Assembly: GCA_020744425.1 (NCBI GenBank)
Contig: JAGMUV010000014.1
Location: 1,364,001 to 1,428,000 of the forward strand
Length of the DNA stretch: 64,000 nt
Source: Dactylonectria macrodidyma
Taxonomy: Eukaryota > Ascomycota > Sordariomycetes > Hypocreales > Nectriaceae
Reading direction: 5' to 3'
Shown: positions 33,506 through 44,166 of the stretch, piece by piece
How positions within the stretch are numbered: position 1 is the stretch's first letter
Layout of the letters: every line of letters starts with the position of its first letter
Position numbers and translations under genes: made by a program
Notes under the pieces: generated by a model
What the model was told of the DNA's origin: nothing
Database searches by the model: none
Seen by the model: the letters and a program-made list of their open reading frames with translations, nothing else

Positions 33506-35168
33506 ACGGCCTCTAGTAGCTGGATTCCAGATATCTAGTCCAGGATGCTATTTACATCAAAGATAAAGAAGAAAGAAAGAAGTTACTAAGTGCCTCTGAG
33601 CTGTGGAACGATTTCTCATCCCTGGCGCGCACGAGCCTAGTACGTCTTGCGGCACAGTCGCAAGGATATGGGCCCTGGCCCGTGACAAGAGCTCGAATTT
33701 AGTCGAATAATGACTTTCATGTCCATCCAGATAAGGAGACGATGAGAGCCGGAAGAACGCGTCTTTGAATGATTATCAATGTGCTGGATCCATTCGAGTC
33801 TCTCTCGTTTGTTGTCCAGCCGTTATCAGAGGTCGCGATAACCCAGTCTTGAGGTAGGGTCCTTTCATCATACCAGGCTGCAAGATGATATTGTAGAGAA
33901 TTTCAAGGCGGCTATCTATGCAATGTTACAGATTTGTAGATGGATGGGACCCGGTGGACATACTCTCGTCGTAGAAGCCGACATGTTCATCAGCGCCGGA
34001 GAAGTCGTTTGCAAAGGCGAAGAGACCCCTGCCTGATCTTACACTATGGTGACGACAACATGATGATCTCAGGTCGAAGTACGAGCGTCTTGAACGCGCT
34101 CTTCACGGTTCCCCCGGTCCCGTACGAGTTGATCCAGTTGTGTAAGCTGAACAAGACCGTCACGATGAATACATTCAGTCTTACAGAAAGACACTATCAT
34201 GGCTCGATGGTAAACTCAACTTGCTCTACTCCAGCTGGTCTCATGGTTGACGACTACTTAGCAAATGCGTAGGCGGGCCAAGAATCGCCTCTCGCGGCAA
34301 CTCGCTTGGAGACGCAAAGCGATCCGTCGTTAAGAGACTCTTCTCACACAGCACCTGATTCAGGACTCAGGGCGTTCGGACAGGCCGGCGAAAGGAGATT
34401 CGCAAAGGAGACCTACGATGCCCCCACGTTGATCGGCTGAGGAACTGGCCGGAAGCGCCTCAAGGGCCATCCCCTCGCGTTGCGGCCATCTCCGAGTCCA
34501 TGACGTCTCAGGTGGCCTTGGTCGCATCCGATGCTTATCAGCCAGTCGCTTGACCATGACTCAGTCAGACCATGACTCGGTCAGAACCAACCGGATAGGA
34601 ACCCGCGCAGTGATGTTGGTTCCTGTCCCCTTCCTCAACCTGTTATCAGGTCGTTCCCGCCTTCACCGTCGATGATGCCGAAGGCGCCCAAGCCTACGCA
34701 TTGCCGTGTCTGTCCAAAGCTTCACGGTCGAGGGTCCTTTCGTACGGAGCGAGGGCGGATCTGGCGAAGAAGCGAGACAAAGCAGAATCGAACAAAGCTC
34801 TTCTTGGTCGTGAAAAGTCACGAAGTGCTGGGGAGGGGAGACAGTTGGTTAACCTCTGCAAGCGTCATAGCTGCAGGTCCCATCATGGTATCATCGTCTC
34901 GATTGTGTGATATGCGTTGGAAGTGATTCCTTCTGGCAGCTCAAGGAGCATCGCGTGCCGTGCTCGAGTCTCTCTCTACCAGAGTATCGCAATCGCCAGA
35001 GCCGTCATCGGGGTCTATAGTACGTACATCTACGGTTAATAAACATTCCGCGGGTAACTGATAAAAGACGTGGTGAGAGATACCTTTTCTCCAATTGAAC
35101 CGTAGTTAGTAAGATACGAAAGAAGTCGTGCTCGATAGTTGATGGTCCTGGTGAAAGGAATCAACCAC
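33506..35168. other. Intergenic, no gene supported
   Basis: Only short frames are present (longest 33940-34272 plus, 110 codons, not recognised). No clear repeat was found. Confidence 0.4.
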
Positions 35169-36071
35169 TCAAGAGAAGGAAAGCCGAGTGGAAGATGACG
35201 ATTCAAGCGACGCAACCACCGCGACGCGACGGAGAAGCCAATCAAGTGCGGCAATGCGCGCAAGCATAAATTGATTTTTGGTCTTAGCCCAAGCCAAGAC
35301 CTGCGTGGATGCCGGGCTCACCCTGATGTGGGGGGGCCGGGTGAGCCAGCTCCGGCAGAGCTCACCCGGCGCCGCTGGGTCGCGCGATTGGCTGTGGCAC
35401 AAGAGCAAACTACACATCTTCACCGTAATCCCTTGATAGTCGACGGTTCTCTCGTACCTCCGTGGGCTCTTGAAGTCTGCTGCAAGGTAAAGCATGCGGT
35501 CCAGAGTCTGCTGGTTGAAGGAAAGCTTAGAGACGAGTACCTCGACAACGTACAAATGCCACATCATTATCCCGCTGCTCAAGGCTTGGTCTTGGGCTTT
35601 TTTTCTCCAGCCATCCCACCATCCCAGCAGCTCGCTGACGATGGCAGCTTGTCCGTGCAGGGCGGCAGAGATCAAGTATGACTGGAGCCCTCGGTAGTTG
35701 CTGGCGTGCAGGTCAGGGTCAGCATGCTGCCAAAGTTGTTGTAGCAGGGCTTGATTACCCTGTCGAGCAGCAATAGCGAGCGGTGTCGGGGCGTCGTCGC
35801 TGTCAGATCTCACAGAGACAGGACTGGCGCTGGCGCCTAGAAGCATGGCGACAGCGGCCGAGTCATTGCAAATCACGGCGGCGTGGATTGGCTTGCCCCA
35901 TAGGCCGTCATCCGCATCCAGATGTTGGCGCAAGTCGGCAGGGTTCAGGGAATCGATCAGTTGTCGCAGCTTGGCTAGGTTGCTTTCGCGAATGGAGGCA
36001 TGGAAGGAGAATTCTGGCGCCGATTGTGCAGCCCTGATTTGAGCTCGCATAGACGGGGTAGACTGAGGCAT
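35169..36071 (-). CDS. Short ankyrin-repeat protein
   Basis: A single uninterrupted frame of 300 aa from ATG 36071. It has about four divergent ankyrin repeats in the first two thirds (KPIHAAVICNDSAAVAMLLG, TPLAIAARQGNQALLQQLW, LISAALHGQAAIVSELLGWW). No NACHT, effector or transmembrane segment is visible. The C-terminal third (from about residue 230) resembles nothing known. The ankyrins are diverged from each other, unlike the homogenised arrays of the NLR genes, so this is not simply a detached NLR sensor. It is divergent from PSF2, 282 bp away. Function unknown; a binding or scaffolding role is the family default. Confidence 0.65.
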   Translation of the reverse strand: MPQSTPSMRAQIRAAQSAPEFSFHASIRESNLAKLRQLIDSLNPADLRQHLDADDGLWGKPIHAAVICNDSAAVAMLLGASASPVSVRSDSDDAPTPLAIAARQGNQALLQQLWQHADPDLHASNYRGLQSYLISAALHGQAAIVSELLGWWDGWRKKAQDQALSSGIMMWHLYVVEVLVSKLSFNQQTLDRMLYLAADFKSPRRYERTVDYQGITVKMCSLLLCHSQSRDPAAPGELCRSWLTRPPHIRVSPASTQVLAWAKTKNQFMLARIAALDWLLRRVAVVASLESSSSTRLSFS

Positions 36072-36353
36072 GATAACATCAAGTAGACCTACCAAATGCG
36101 AGGATGAAAAGTAAAAGTTTAATGAATCGAGTAAAAGAGGGGAAGGGGGACATACAAGTCATCCATCATCATCCTATGTTGGTTCTTAAATAGGAACTTA
36201 TGTAGACTAGGTAAGGTAGGGTTGGTTCGGTTGTGTTGGCAGCTTGGCGGCGTTGGTCCACATGTCGAAGAGGGAGGAGGGGCAGTTGAGGACCTCTTCC
36301 CCAAGCTCGCAAAATCCTCCAACCTCCACCAGCAACCTCGCCAACCCACCACT

Positions 36354-37209
36354 ATGGCATTGCCGCTTCCCACGGGGCTGGTCCCCTCCGAAGTTTCGTT
36401 CCTGAGCGAAATGGAACTTGTCACCGTCATGCCTCGTCAACGACTTGAGAGTATTGAACTCCTCTCGGTGAGTGCTGTGCGCCCTGCCACCCCCATCCTC
36501 ACCCCGCGTCCCAGCGCGTTCGTCCCAGCTCCTCCATGACACGTCTTCTAACCTCACCGAATAGGGCTCGACCCCGACCCTCCGCCCGCCGCACCGGAGC
36601 AACCTGCCTTTGTGGCTCGCGCTGCTGCTTAAGAAGCAGCGTAGGGCAAACATTGTGCCACCTCCGTGGCTGCACCCGGACTCCCTCCGCGATGTCATCT
36701 TCCACGAGACAAAGGTCGATGCCAACCGCTGGGCCCCGCCGCCCCCTCCGCCCGCTCGAGCCGACGGCTTAGGAAATGCCCGAAGACTTGATTCTTTCGA
36801 CGACGAAGTGGTGCTGTCACCGCCCTTCTTGCCCTCGTGTACCTCCGACGCGCCTTCAGGTGCCCTCCCATACCACTGGTTCGAGGTGGCAGAGATGCTG
36901 CTTGCGCATGCCGGCGACGATATCCCCGCATCATCCGAAGTCAGATCGCTGCTCCGTGACCTCCAGGAGGTGCGGGCGGCCAAGATGCGAGCCAGTACAA
37001 CCGAATTGCAGAATGGTGTCGACAGTGTCATGAGCTTGCGCGGTGTTGGCGCGATGGAGCTTTCCGAGAGTAGAGGATTCGTCACTGGTGTTCTCGAGGG
37101 ACTCAGAAAGGTTGGCGCAAGTACCGAGGCTTCCCGTCGCGAGAAGGAGGCCAACGGGGGGGATGGTGGTGATTACGACGAAGAGAGCGACGAGGAGATG
37201 GGCCTATGA
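36354..37209 (+). CDS. PSF2: DNA replication complex GINS protein PSF2
   Basis: Subunit of the GINS tetramer, which with MCM2-7 and Cdc45 forms the CMG replicative helicase in the nucleus. Exons 36354-36467 and 36565-37209 give 252 aa. The N-terminus [20 protein letters not shown] and [13 protein letters not shown] is typical. [20 protein letters not shown] is the conserved Psf2 segment. The intron (36468-36564) has GTGAGT, CTAAC and TAG. The C-terminal tail is acidic ([12 protein letters not shown]). A proline run and a short insertion follow the first third. It is the first housekeeping gene after the NLR-rich region. An antisense frame of 315 codons on the other strand is a shadow. Confidence 0.93.
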
Positions 37210-37411
37210 AGAGACCTCGGTCTACGACATAAGCGCGTCCATCAAGTACTCTGGCTACGTACTAAAGCTACACTCACGTCACATACTGAGAAAGGTATTG
37301 GGTAAGTAATCTTGGGGTAAGATGATGTCTTTTCTATTCTATTCCAATCGCAAAGTTTAACACCTGAAAGCAGACTAGAAGCACGCATTCGACACCAACA
37401 TCCAATCAATG

Positions 37412-39229
37412 CTACCTGGCCAATCTCTCAAGAAGTTTTCGCTTCGCTACTCGTGTAGGGTGATCCCGCACCCTGCCGCCTCTCGGAGGACTTGGCACAC
37501 GATCAAGATACCCATCCGGCGTAATTCCAACACCACCCTCGCATCTGCCTTGGCATAGATCATGGGGATGTATTTCGGGATCTTCCATGGCACGCTCAAT
37601 TTGTTCCATTATCTCAAGCCACTGGGCCCAATCCCGATGCCACTTGGCATGGCATTCGTGGCATATTCCGTGACGACACTCGTGTACCTCGATACAGTCC
37701 AACCCAAAGATATGCCATTGCTCCCACCATTCAATGTAGGCCCGCGGCCTGTCGAGAGATCTATAGATCCCCGGGATCTCACTGCTCTACTCAGCTTGCC
37801 ACGCGCTCGGAAGAGATATTAGGACTCACGGTTGGGGGGGTTTCACCTTGGTCTTTTCGCGCGTCTTCTTGTTGGCAACCGACCTGGGCATAAACTGAAG
37901 CGAACTTGATTCCATCCCAGCCTTTTTTTCTTTTTCATTGGCCTGACGTCTATCGAGTTCTTCTTGGCAAGAGAAGGAATTGTGTAGTTTCAGGGGGCCC
38001 GGAAACTCACGAACTCGTTGGAGCAAACTTGCTACTGCCCTGGCCTTCTTTTCTTTTTCATTAGCCTGACGCCTATCGAGTTCTTCTTGGCAAGAGAAGA
38101 AATTGTGTAGTTTCGGGGGGCGCGGAGACTCATGAACCTTTTGGACCAAACTTGCTATTGCCCTGGCCTTCTTTTCTATTATCTTGGCTTGGAGTCTATT
38201 GAGCTCACTTTCGCCGGAGCGGGGGCCTGCCACCGAGGCGTGCGGAGACTCATGGACATGTTGGCGCAAGCTTGATACTGTCTTGGCCTCTTTTTTCTTT
38301 TGGCTTGGAGGTTCCACATGTCTTGAAGAACCACGGGTATCGTAGCAGAACAACCCCTCTTCGGAAGGGCGTCGTTTCCTGGCCAGTGGACCCGTACCCA
38401 TATCGTGTTCCGGCCGCTTTCGTTTGCACGTCTGGTCGCTGGAGTTTCCCAATACAGAGGAACTGATGGGAGTACTGTGGATTGACAAGAGGCTGTGGGG
38501 AGAAGATGACTCCCTCTTAATATGGACGACCCTTTGGAATGGGGTGACTTCGCCCCTTGAGCCAGCGCTCGAGTTAGTATCACCCTCTTCCTCCGGGATG
38601 GTGCGCGCAAATCTGCTGGCATCATAGAGACTGTTGGGATCAATGTTGGAGCTTGGTTGGTTAGTCCGGGGTAGCTTGAGTTTACTGATTGGGGGCAAAT
38701 TGGTGGTTGGACTACGCGGCCTTTCATTGCTTGAGACTCTGATGGGTGCCAACTCCACGGAACTGCGCAACGGAGTAGGGGAAATTGGGCTTTTGCGGTC
38801 GCCGTGAGCATTTGGAGTCCTATAACTTGACCGACTTGGAATTTGTGGAGGAGCGGGAGTCGAAGGTGCCGGTGTCGAAGGGACCGGAGTAGAAGGAAAC
38901 CGAGTAGAAAGGCCAGGAGGAGAGGCTGACCTAGAACCCCTTTCATGCTTAGGGGACGGCGTGGACGGGCCCCCAACAGAAGGGCTGGGATGCGCACCAC
39001 GGTCTTCGGGCTCAGGGGTATCACTCCGGAGGGGAACGGCATTCTCTTGTTCGCCCCTCTTCCTGAGGACTTGATCGTACGTAATGGCCTCAGGATCCTC
39101 GGGCAGAGCGTCTTTGGGCCTTGAACGGTAATCGAGACCTCCCATCAGAGGCGGGGCATCTGAGAGCCCTGCACGGACTCTGGTCAGCCTAGGTGCCCAG
39201 TTGGCAATCGGGGCTGCCTTGCGAGGCAT
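37412..39229 (-). CDS. Pro/Ser-rich protein with internal repeats and a Cys/His tail
   Basis: 589 aa from exons 37830-39229 and 37412-37781 (48-nt intron, phases agree). The first half is disordered, rich in Pro and Ser with many S/T-P sites and basic KRKRP-like nuclear-import stretches. Residues about 350-450 contain two to three copies of a roughly 42-residue unit (SCQEELDRRQANEKEKKARA) likely to be helical. Exon 2 gives a Trp-rich segment (YIEWWEQWHIFG) and CRHGICHECHAKWH, a possible zinc-binding site. I do not recognise the family. It looks like a nuclear, fungus-specific protein. The repeated units are close to identical at DNA level. Confidence 0.7.
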
Positions 39230-40233
39230 TCTGAAGGGAGATTCTGGAAAAGGTCAGTATGAACGGTCCTGGTGTGATGCTGAATTGAGTTGCTTTGCAG
39301 TATAGTATAGCGGAGAAGACAAATGACACGGAGTGACGACGACGAAACTCTTTATACTTTTTGCTCTGATCACTTCGTCATTTCTCCACGGCTATGATTG
39401 ACAATGAAAGTAACTGTCCCAAAGCTCATTCGGAGTTCAACAAAGGCTGTGGTTTGAACAAGGAGGAAACCTCGTTCTGTTCATTGGTTGGGACAACGAG
39501 AGTCTTGAAAACAATCGGTGCTACTAGGAATTGAAAAAGGAGCGTGTGTACATGTTGGACAATGAACTTGGTGTTCGCTTTGGGATGCGATGGTTGCTAA
39601 GTCCTTTGAAGATTATGGAATCAATGGGGTTGTTTCTGCATGTCTCTTAGTTGCGAATGGTTGTAAGCCGGTCACAACGGGAGAACAAGAAGGGAATGCG
39701 GAAATGAAGCAAACTAGAAACAAAGAGCCATGGTTGGGCTTGAACGATCAAATCTGCAGTCACTGAATGCTTGAGCCTTGTTATTTTCACGCCGTCTGAT
39801 GCACTCTGTAGCATCTATTGCCTACCAATCTGTCTCCCTTCTCTAAGGTAGGGGAGCATGTTGGTGTATTTGTTAGCAGCTCATGCGCTAAGATGTAGAG
39901 TTGCGGGGCCAACGCTCCGGTCCAGGCAGCCCAGGGCCTGGACCAGGACTCCAGGCACCTGGTTGCGCAATGCCTTCGATATTGTCCCAAAATGGATTAG
40001 CGCCTGAATTGTCTCTATGGCTGCGTCACAGTCAGCCGACCAGTGAAACCCACTGAGCCCAAAGTGGTAGGTGAGCTAATCGGTACCTTGCGGTAGCCCG
40101 TGAGCTCCTGCCAGCTCCGATCAGCACCTCGCATGCTCCCTCCATCCAACCTGCATCATCATTGATTTCTACCTAGTCTCTCCTCCTCTCATCATCTCCA
40201 TCCTCACTCAATTATCGCCCTCAACCACCCATC
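39230..40233. other. Divergent intergenic region
   Basis: About 1 kb between the Pro/Ser-rich gene (minus) and the leucine aminopeptidase gene (plus). Pyrimidine-rich sequence just before 40234 is typical of a fungal transcription start. No other feature was seen. Confidence 0.5.
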
Positions 40234-41594
40234 ATGAAGTTCACGCAAGCGTCTCTCCTCGCTGCCTGCGTCCCCGCCATCTCTGGTCGCTTCCTCGAAA
40301 CGGCCGAGGCCGATAACGTCATCCTCCACCCCGAGGAGACGTACCTGATCGAGACGGCTCCGGGCGAGACGCAATGGGTCACCGAGGACGAGAAGTGGGA
40401 GCTGCGCCGTGTATGTCTTGATATGCCGTCCTGATTCCTGCCACACGGAAGAACAACCTGCTAATCATTGCCATCTGTCGCTCAGAATGGCCAGCGCTTC
40501 ATTGACATCACACATACCCAGAGCCTCGGCGCCCGAGCCGACACCCGAGCTGCCGTCACCTTCCCCAAGGAGTGCGTTAAGCAGGATGACGTCTCTCCTC
40601 TCGCCGACAAGCTCGACAAGGGCGTAATGAAGGCCAACCTTGAGAAGCTGACGAGCTTCCACACCCGATACTACAAGTCCGACTACGGCCTGCAGTCTTC
40701 CGACTGGGTCCTCCAAAAGGTCGACAGCATCATCAAGGAGGCTGGCGCTAGCGATAACGTCTACGTCGAGAGCTTCCCTCACACTTGGCAGCAGCACTCT
40801 GTCATCGCCACCATCCCCGGCAAGTCTAACAAGACCGTCATCATTGGCGCCCACCAGGACTCCATCAACCTCTTCCTGCCCTCCATTCTCTCCGCACCTG
40901 GCGCCGATGACGATGGTAGCGGTACCGTCACCACCATGGAGGTGTTCCGTGCCCTCCTCAACTCCAAGGAGGTCGTTGCAGGAGACGCTCCCAACACCAT
41001 CGAGTTCCACTGGTACAGGTAATGATGACCGAATATTGTCCTGATGTTGAGCTCACTAACTTCTGAATAGTGCCGAGGAGGGCGGTCTCCTGGGATCGCA
41101 GGCTATCTTCCAACACTACGAGGCTGCCGACCGAGACGTCAAGGCCATGCTTCAGCAGGACATGACTGGCTATATCCAGAAGACTCTGGATGCTGGTCAG
41201 CCCGAGAGCGTCGGAGTCATTACTGATTTCGTCGACACTGGCCTGACTGAGTTTATCAAGATTGTCATTGAAGAGGTTGGTTATTGCCTGATCCTATGTC
41301 TCAAATCCAGCTAACCCGATGCCACAGTACTGCAACATTCCCTGGGTTGAGACCAAGTGTGGCTACGCCTGCTCTGACCATGCCTCTGCCTCCAAGGCTG
41401 GTTACCCCTCTGCCTTTGTCATCGAGTCTACATTTGAGAACTCCGACCCCCACATCCACACCACCGACGACAGCATCAAGTACCTCTCCTTCGACCACAT
41501 GCTCGAGCACGCCCGTATGACCCTTGGCCTCGTTTACGAGCTCGGCTTCTACGAGTTCGACGACGAGTCCAAGGAGGAGTGGTCTGACCTGTAG
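40234..41594 (+). CDS. LAP1: Secreted leucine aminopeptidase, M28 family
   Basis: Extracellular zinc exopeptidase releasing N-terminal residues from peptides. Four exons: 40234-40410, 40486-41018, 41071-41275 and 41328-41594; 393 aa, the usual LAP1 length. [18 protein letters not shown] is the signal peptide; a propeptide follows to about residue 85. The M28 zinc ligands are visible in order: IIGAHQDS (His), GADDDGSG (Asp), SAEEGG (catalytic and ligand Glu), LQQDMTGY (Asp) and PHIHTTDD (His). [11 protein letters not shown] carries the conserved disulfide pair. All introns have GT...AG with CTAAC-like branch sites. It is intact and codon-biased toward C-ending codons, as for a well expressed gene. 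It probably serves nutrition. Confidence 0.93.
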
Positions 41595-41955
41595 GAAGCT
41601 GAGGAATAATGGCGCTTCTGATTTTGGATGACGGCGAATGTTTTTGGTATAACGGGCTCGGCCGATTGGATAGACCGTGACCTCTGTTTTGGATGCTATA
41701 TGAGATTGCTACGAATAACCTAGAATGAGCATTACTTCTTATCTCTCAACTTTGAACCTTGTCTCTGTGACGTTAACAGGTGTCTTCTTGATAGGTTGGG
41801 TATCGTTTCATGTTGCCAAGTCTGATCTGACTGAATAACCTGTCCTTTGTCTATGTAATTACAAACTCAGTATCCCCAGCGCCGTCTCTAGATGCATTCC
41901 CCGGAAATATAATTGCTTTTAACACTCTCGCTCCGAAATCCCTCTGGTATTTCAA
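41595..41955. other. Convergent intergenic region
   Basis: 3' flanks of LAP1 (plus) and NAF1 (minus). No gene seen. Confidence 0.55.
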
Positions 41956-43656
41956 CTACTGGCCCTGGCCGTGGGGAGGTTGCGGCGGCGTCCACGGTGA
42001 CTGGCCGTTCTGCGCTTGCATCTGGGACATGAGCGCCGCAAAGAAGGCCGGGTTGACAAAGGCGCCGCCGGGGTTCGCCTGCTGGCCCTGGGCCGGCCAC
42101 CCGGGAGGCGGAGGCGGGGCTGCGGCGGCCGAAGGACCGGGGGCGGCGTTGGTGTTGGGCGCCGGCCAGCCGGGGAACTGGAAGCCGAAGTTGGGCATCG
42201 CGGGAGCCGCGCCGCCTTGCGCGGGTGCTTGGTGTCCGCCCCATTGGGGAGCCTGGGGAGTCTGTTGCTGCTGCTGAGCGCCTTGCGGGGGCATCGAGTA
42301 GCCGTCGCGCGCCTGGCCGAATCCTCCACGGCCTCCGCGACCACCGCGACCTCTGCCGCCTCGTCCTCGTGCGTCTCCGCGTCTGCCGCGCTGGAAGGAT
42401 CGGCCGCCGGCCGGCTCGTATGACTCGTTGGACACGGGTCCGGCGCCGTAGCCCGGCGGGCGGGCCAGGGGCTTGTAGGGGCCGTCTTCGTCGTCGTCGT
42501 AGTTGAGGCCGCCGTCGGGCCGGGTCTCCTGGCGCAGGGGGTGCGGCTCCTTGCCAGCGGCGGCGCCCTTTCCGTTCTTCCACTTGTCCTTCTTTTTCTG
42601 CTTGACGGCGCGCTTGTGCTCGGCCTCCTTCTCGTCGTCGGAGAACTCCATCTCGTCGTCGCCGATCTCCTCATCGTGGAGGTTGCTGGCGTCGGAGCCC
42701 TTGAGGCCCTTTAGGGGCTCGGTGAAGACGAAGCTCGCATGGTCGACCGGGTAGAAGACCTTTGTGCCGACCTCTAGACCTAGCGCCGTGATCTCATCCT
42801 CGGACGAGAACCGCACAGTGTACAGGGGCTGCAGGACCTTGCCGATAGTCTCCCCGACGGCACCGATGACGGCGCGCTCGGCGGTACAGAGCACGGAGCC
42901 GCTGTCGAGGACTTGGTACTCGCCGGTGGTGTTGGCCTTGACTAGCATGATGCTCTCCACGATGTGCTCAATGGCGCCTAGCTCCTCAATCTTCATCTCG
43001 GGCGTGATTGTGACGTCGGGCTTCACGACCGTTTCCTCCAGGACCTCGTTCTTGGTGCGAACCTGCGCGGAGCTGCCTCCCTTGCCACCCTTCTCGCCCT
43101 CGTCGTCGGACCCCCCCTCGGCCTGCATCAAGAGCCGCGCCGTCTCCTCGACGCCCATGAGTTCGTAGCCTTCGTTGTCAGAGTCTTCGTCCGACGTGTC
43201 GTCTGAGCTGCTGGATTCTGACGAGGACTCATAGGGCGACGAGTCAATCTCCCATTGCGGGTTCTCTGCTTCGTCGTTTTGTAGCGGAGCGGGCTGCAGG
43301 TTGGTCTCTGGCTGTGCTGGGGTGGAGTCTTCGAGGCCGAGGGCAGCCTCGAGTGCGCCGGTGAGGGAAGGCGGGCTCTCGGGTTGGTCGATGGCCATTG
43401 AGTCGGGCTCAGCAGCAGCTGGTTGAGTCTCGGTAGGGTTGGCGTCTTGGGTAACGCCATTCTGGGTCTGTTTGGAGGAAACTGGCGGAGGCGCGTCGGT
43501 CATCTCTGTCGTTTCGACGGTTGCATGGGGAGGAGCGTCGATCATGTCTTCTGTGCCCTCGGCGCTGGCTGCGGCGATAAGCATATCAACAGGGAGAGGT
43601 GGTAGCGTCTCATTAGGCTTGGCCTGTCCCAAGCCGGGAATCTGGAAACCTGACAT
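41956..43656 (-). CDS. NAF1: H/ACA snoRNP assembly factor NAF1
   Basis: 566 aa, single exon from ATG 43656. NAF1 is a nuclear chaperone that assembles H/ACA small nucleolar RNPs and is later replaced by Gar1. The core (about residues 225-340) is the Gar1/Naf1 beta-barrel: EELGAIEHIVESIMLVKA, YQVLDSGSVLCTAERAVIGA, IGKVLQPLYTVRFSSEDEI and GTKVFYPVDHASFVFT. Before it lies a long acidic low-complexity region (ESSSESSSSDDTSDEDSD). After it come a basic KQKKKDKWKNGKG segment, an RGG-type Arg/Gly tract and a Gln/Pro-rich tail, as usual for fungal Naf1. Long antisense frames here come from the RGG/Pro composition. Confidence 0.92.
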   Translation of the reverse strand: MSGFQIPGLGQAKPNETLPPLPVDMLIAAASAEGTEDMIDAPPHATVETTEMTDAPPPVSSKQTQNGVTQDANPTETQPAAAEPDSMAIDQPESPPSLTGALEAALGLEDSTPAQPETNLQPAPLQNDEAENPQWEIDSSPYESSSESSSSDDTSDEDSDNEGYELMGVEETARLLMQAEGGSDDEGEKGGKGGSSAQVRTKNEVLEETVVKPDVTITPEMKIEELGAIEHIVESIMLVKANTTGEYQVLDSGSVLCTAERAVIGAVGETIGKVLQPLYTVRFSSEDEITALGLEVGTKVFYPVDHASFVFTEPLKGLKGSDASNLHDEEIGDDEMEFSDDEKEAEHKRAVKQKKKDKWKNGKGAAAGKEPHPLRQETRPDGGLNYDDDEDGPYKPLARPPGYGAGPVSNESYEPAGGRSFQRGRRGDARGRGGRGRGGRGGRGGFGQARDGYSMPPQGAQQQQQTPQAPQWGGHQAPAQGGAAPAMPNFGFQFPGWPAPNTNAAPGPSAAAAPPPPPGWPAQGQQANPGGAFVNPAFFAALMSQMQAQNGQSPWTPPQPPHGQGQ

Positions 43657-44166
43657 GGTCTTGCGGAGGGGATTGTGGTTATCGAGAGAAACGGTCGGAT
43701 CGAGTCGCGATGGTCGAGGGCGATCCCCCAAGATGAGAGGGGGCGGGAACTAATGAGGATTTGATAGATTGAATAAAGTGTGATGATAAAGATGATGATA
43801 AAGACGCGATAAAATAGTAGTCAGAAGAGCTGGTTCAATATAGGTCGTAATCTGAGTGTCTGGATAAATATTTCATGAAGAAGAAAGTTGGAGGGAAGCA
43901 GTAAAAAGCGGCGGGCACTCCAGGGTCTTTGGTTCTGGAAGAAAAAAATCAAGGTGAGCGATAAGCGGTGGATCCTCGGCAGCCAGTTGGAGCCTAGCGC
44001 GAGATCACCCCACCATGTTCACCGAGGACTCACCTGTCCTCACCTGGAGCTTTGGAGTTGCAGGTGGGCCCGCTTTCTGTTTCCCAACGGTTGAAGCAGC
44101 CCACCATGACGACGGGCTTCTAGACACTTGGACCTTGCACCTCTCACAACTCGACGCTCATTCACA
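43657..44166. promoter_or_regulatory. Divergent promoter region NAF1/ALG9
   Basis: 510 bp between the NAF1 (minus) and ALG9 (plus) start codons, containing paired CACCTG/CAGGTG-like stretches around 44030-44070. No coding sequence. Confidence 0.45.

Noticed and set aside
36207..37154. 315-codon minus frame across PSF2
   Set aside because: Antisense to a well-supported PSF2 coding exon and across its intron; no family resemblance.
40465..41010. 181-codon minus frame across the aminopeptidase
   Set aside because: Shadow of exon 2 of LAP1, caused by C-ending codons.
41888..42583. Arg-rich minus frames in the 3' half of NAF1
   Set aside because: Alternative frames of the RGG/Pro-rich tail; low complexity only.
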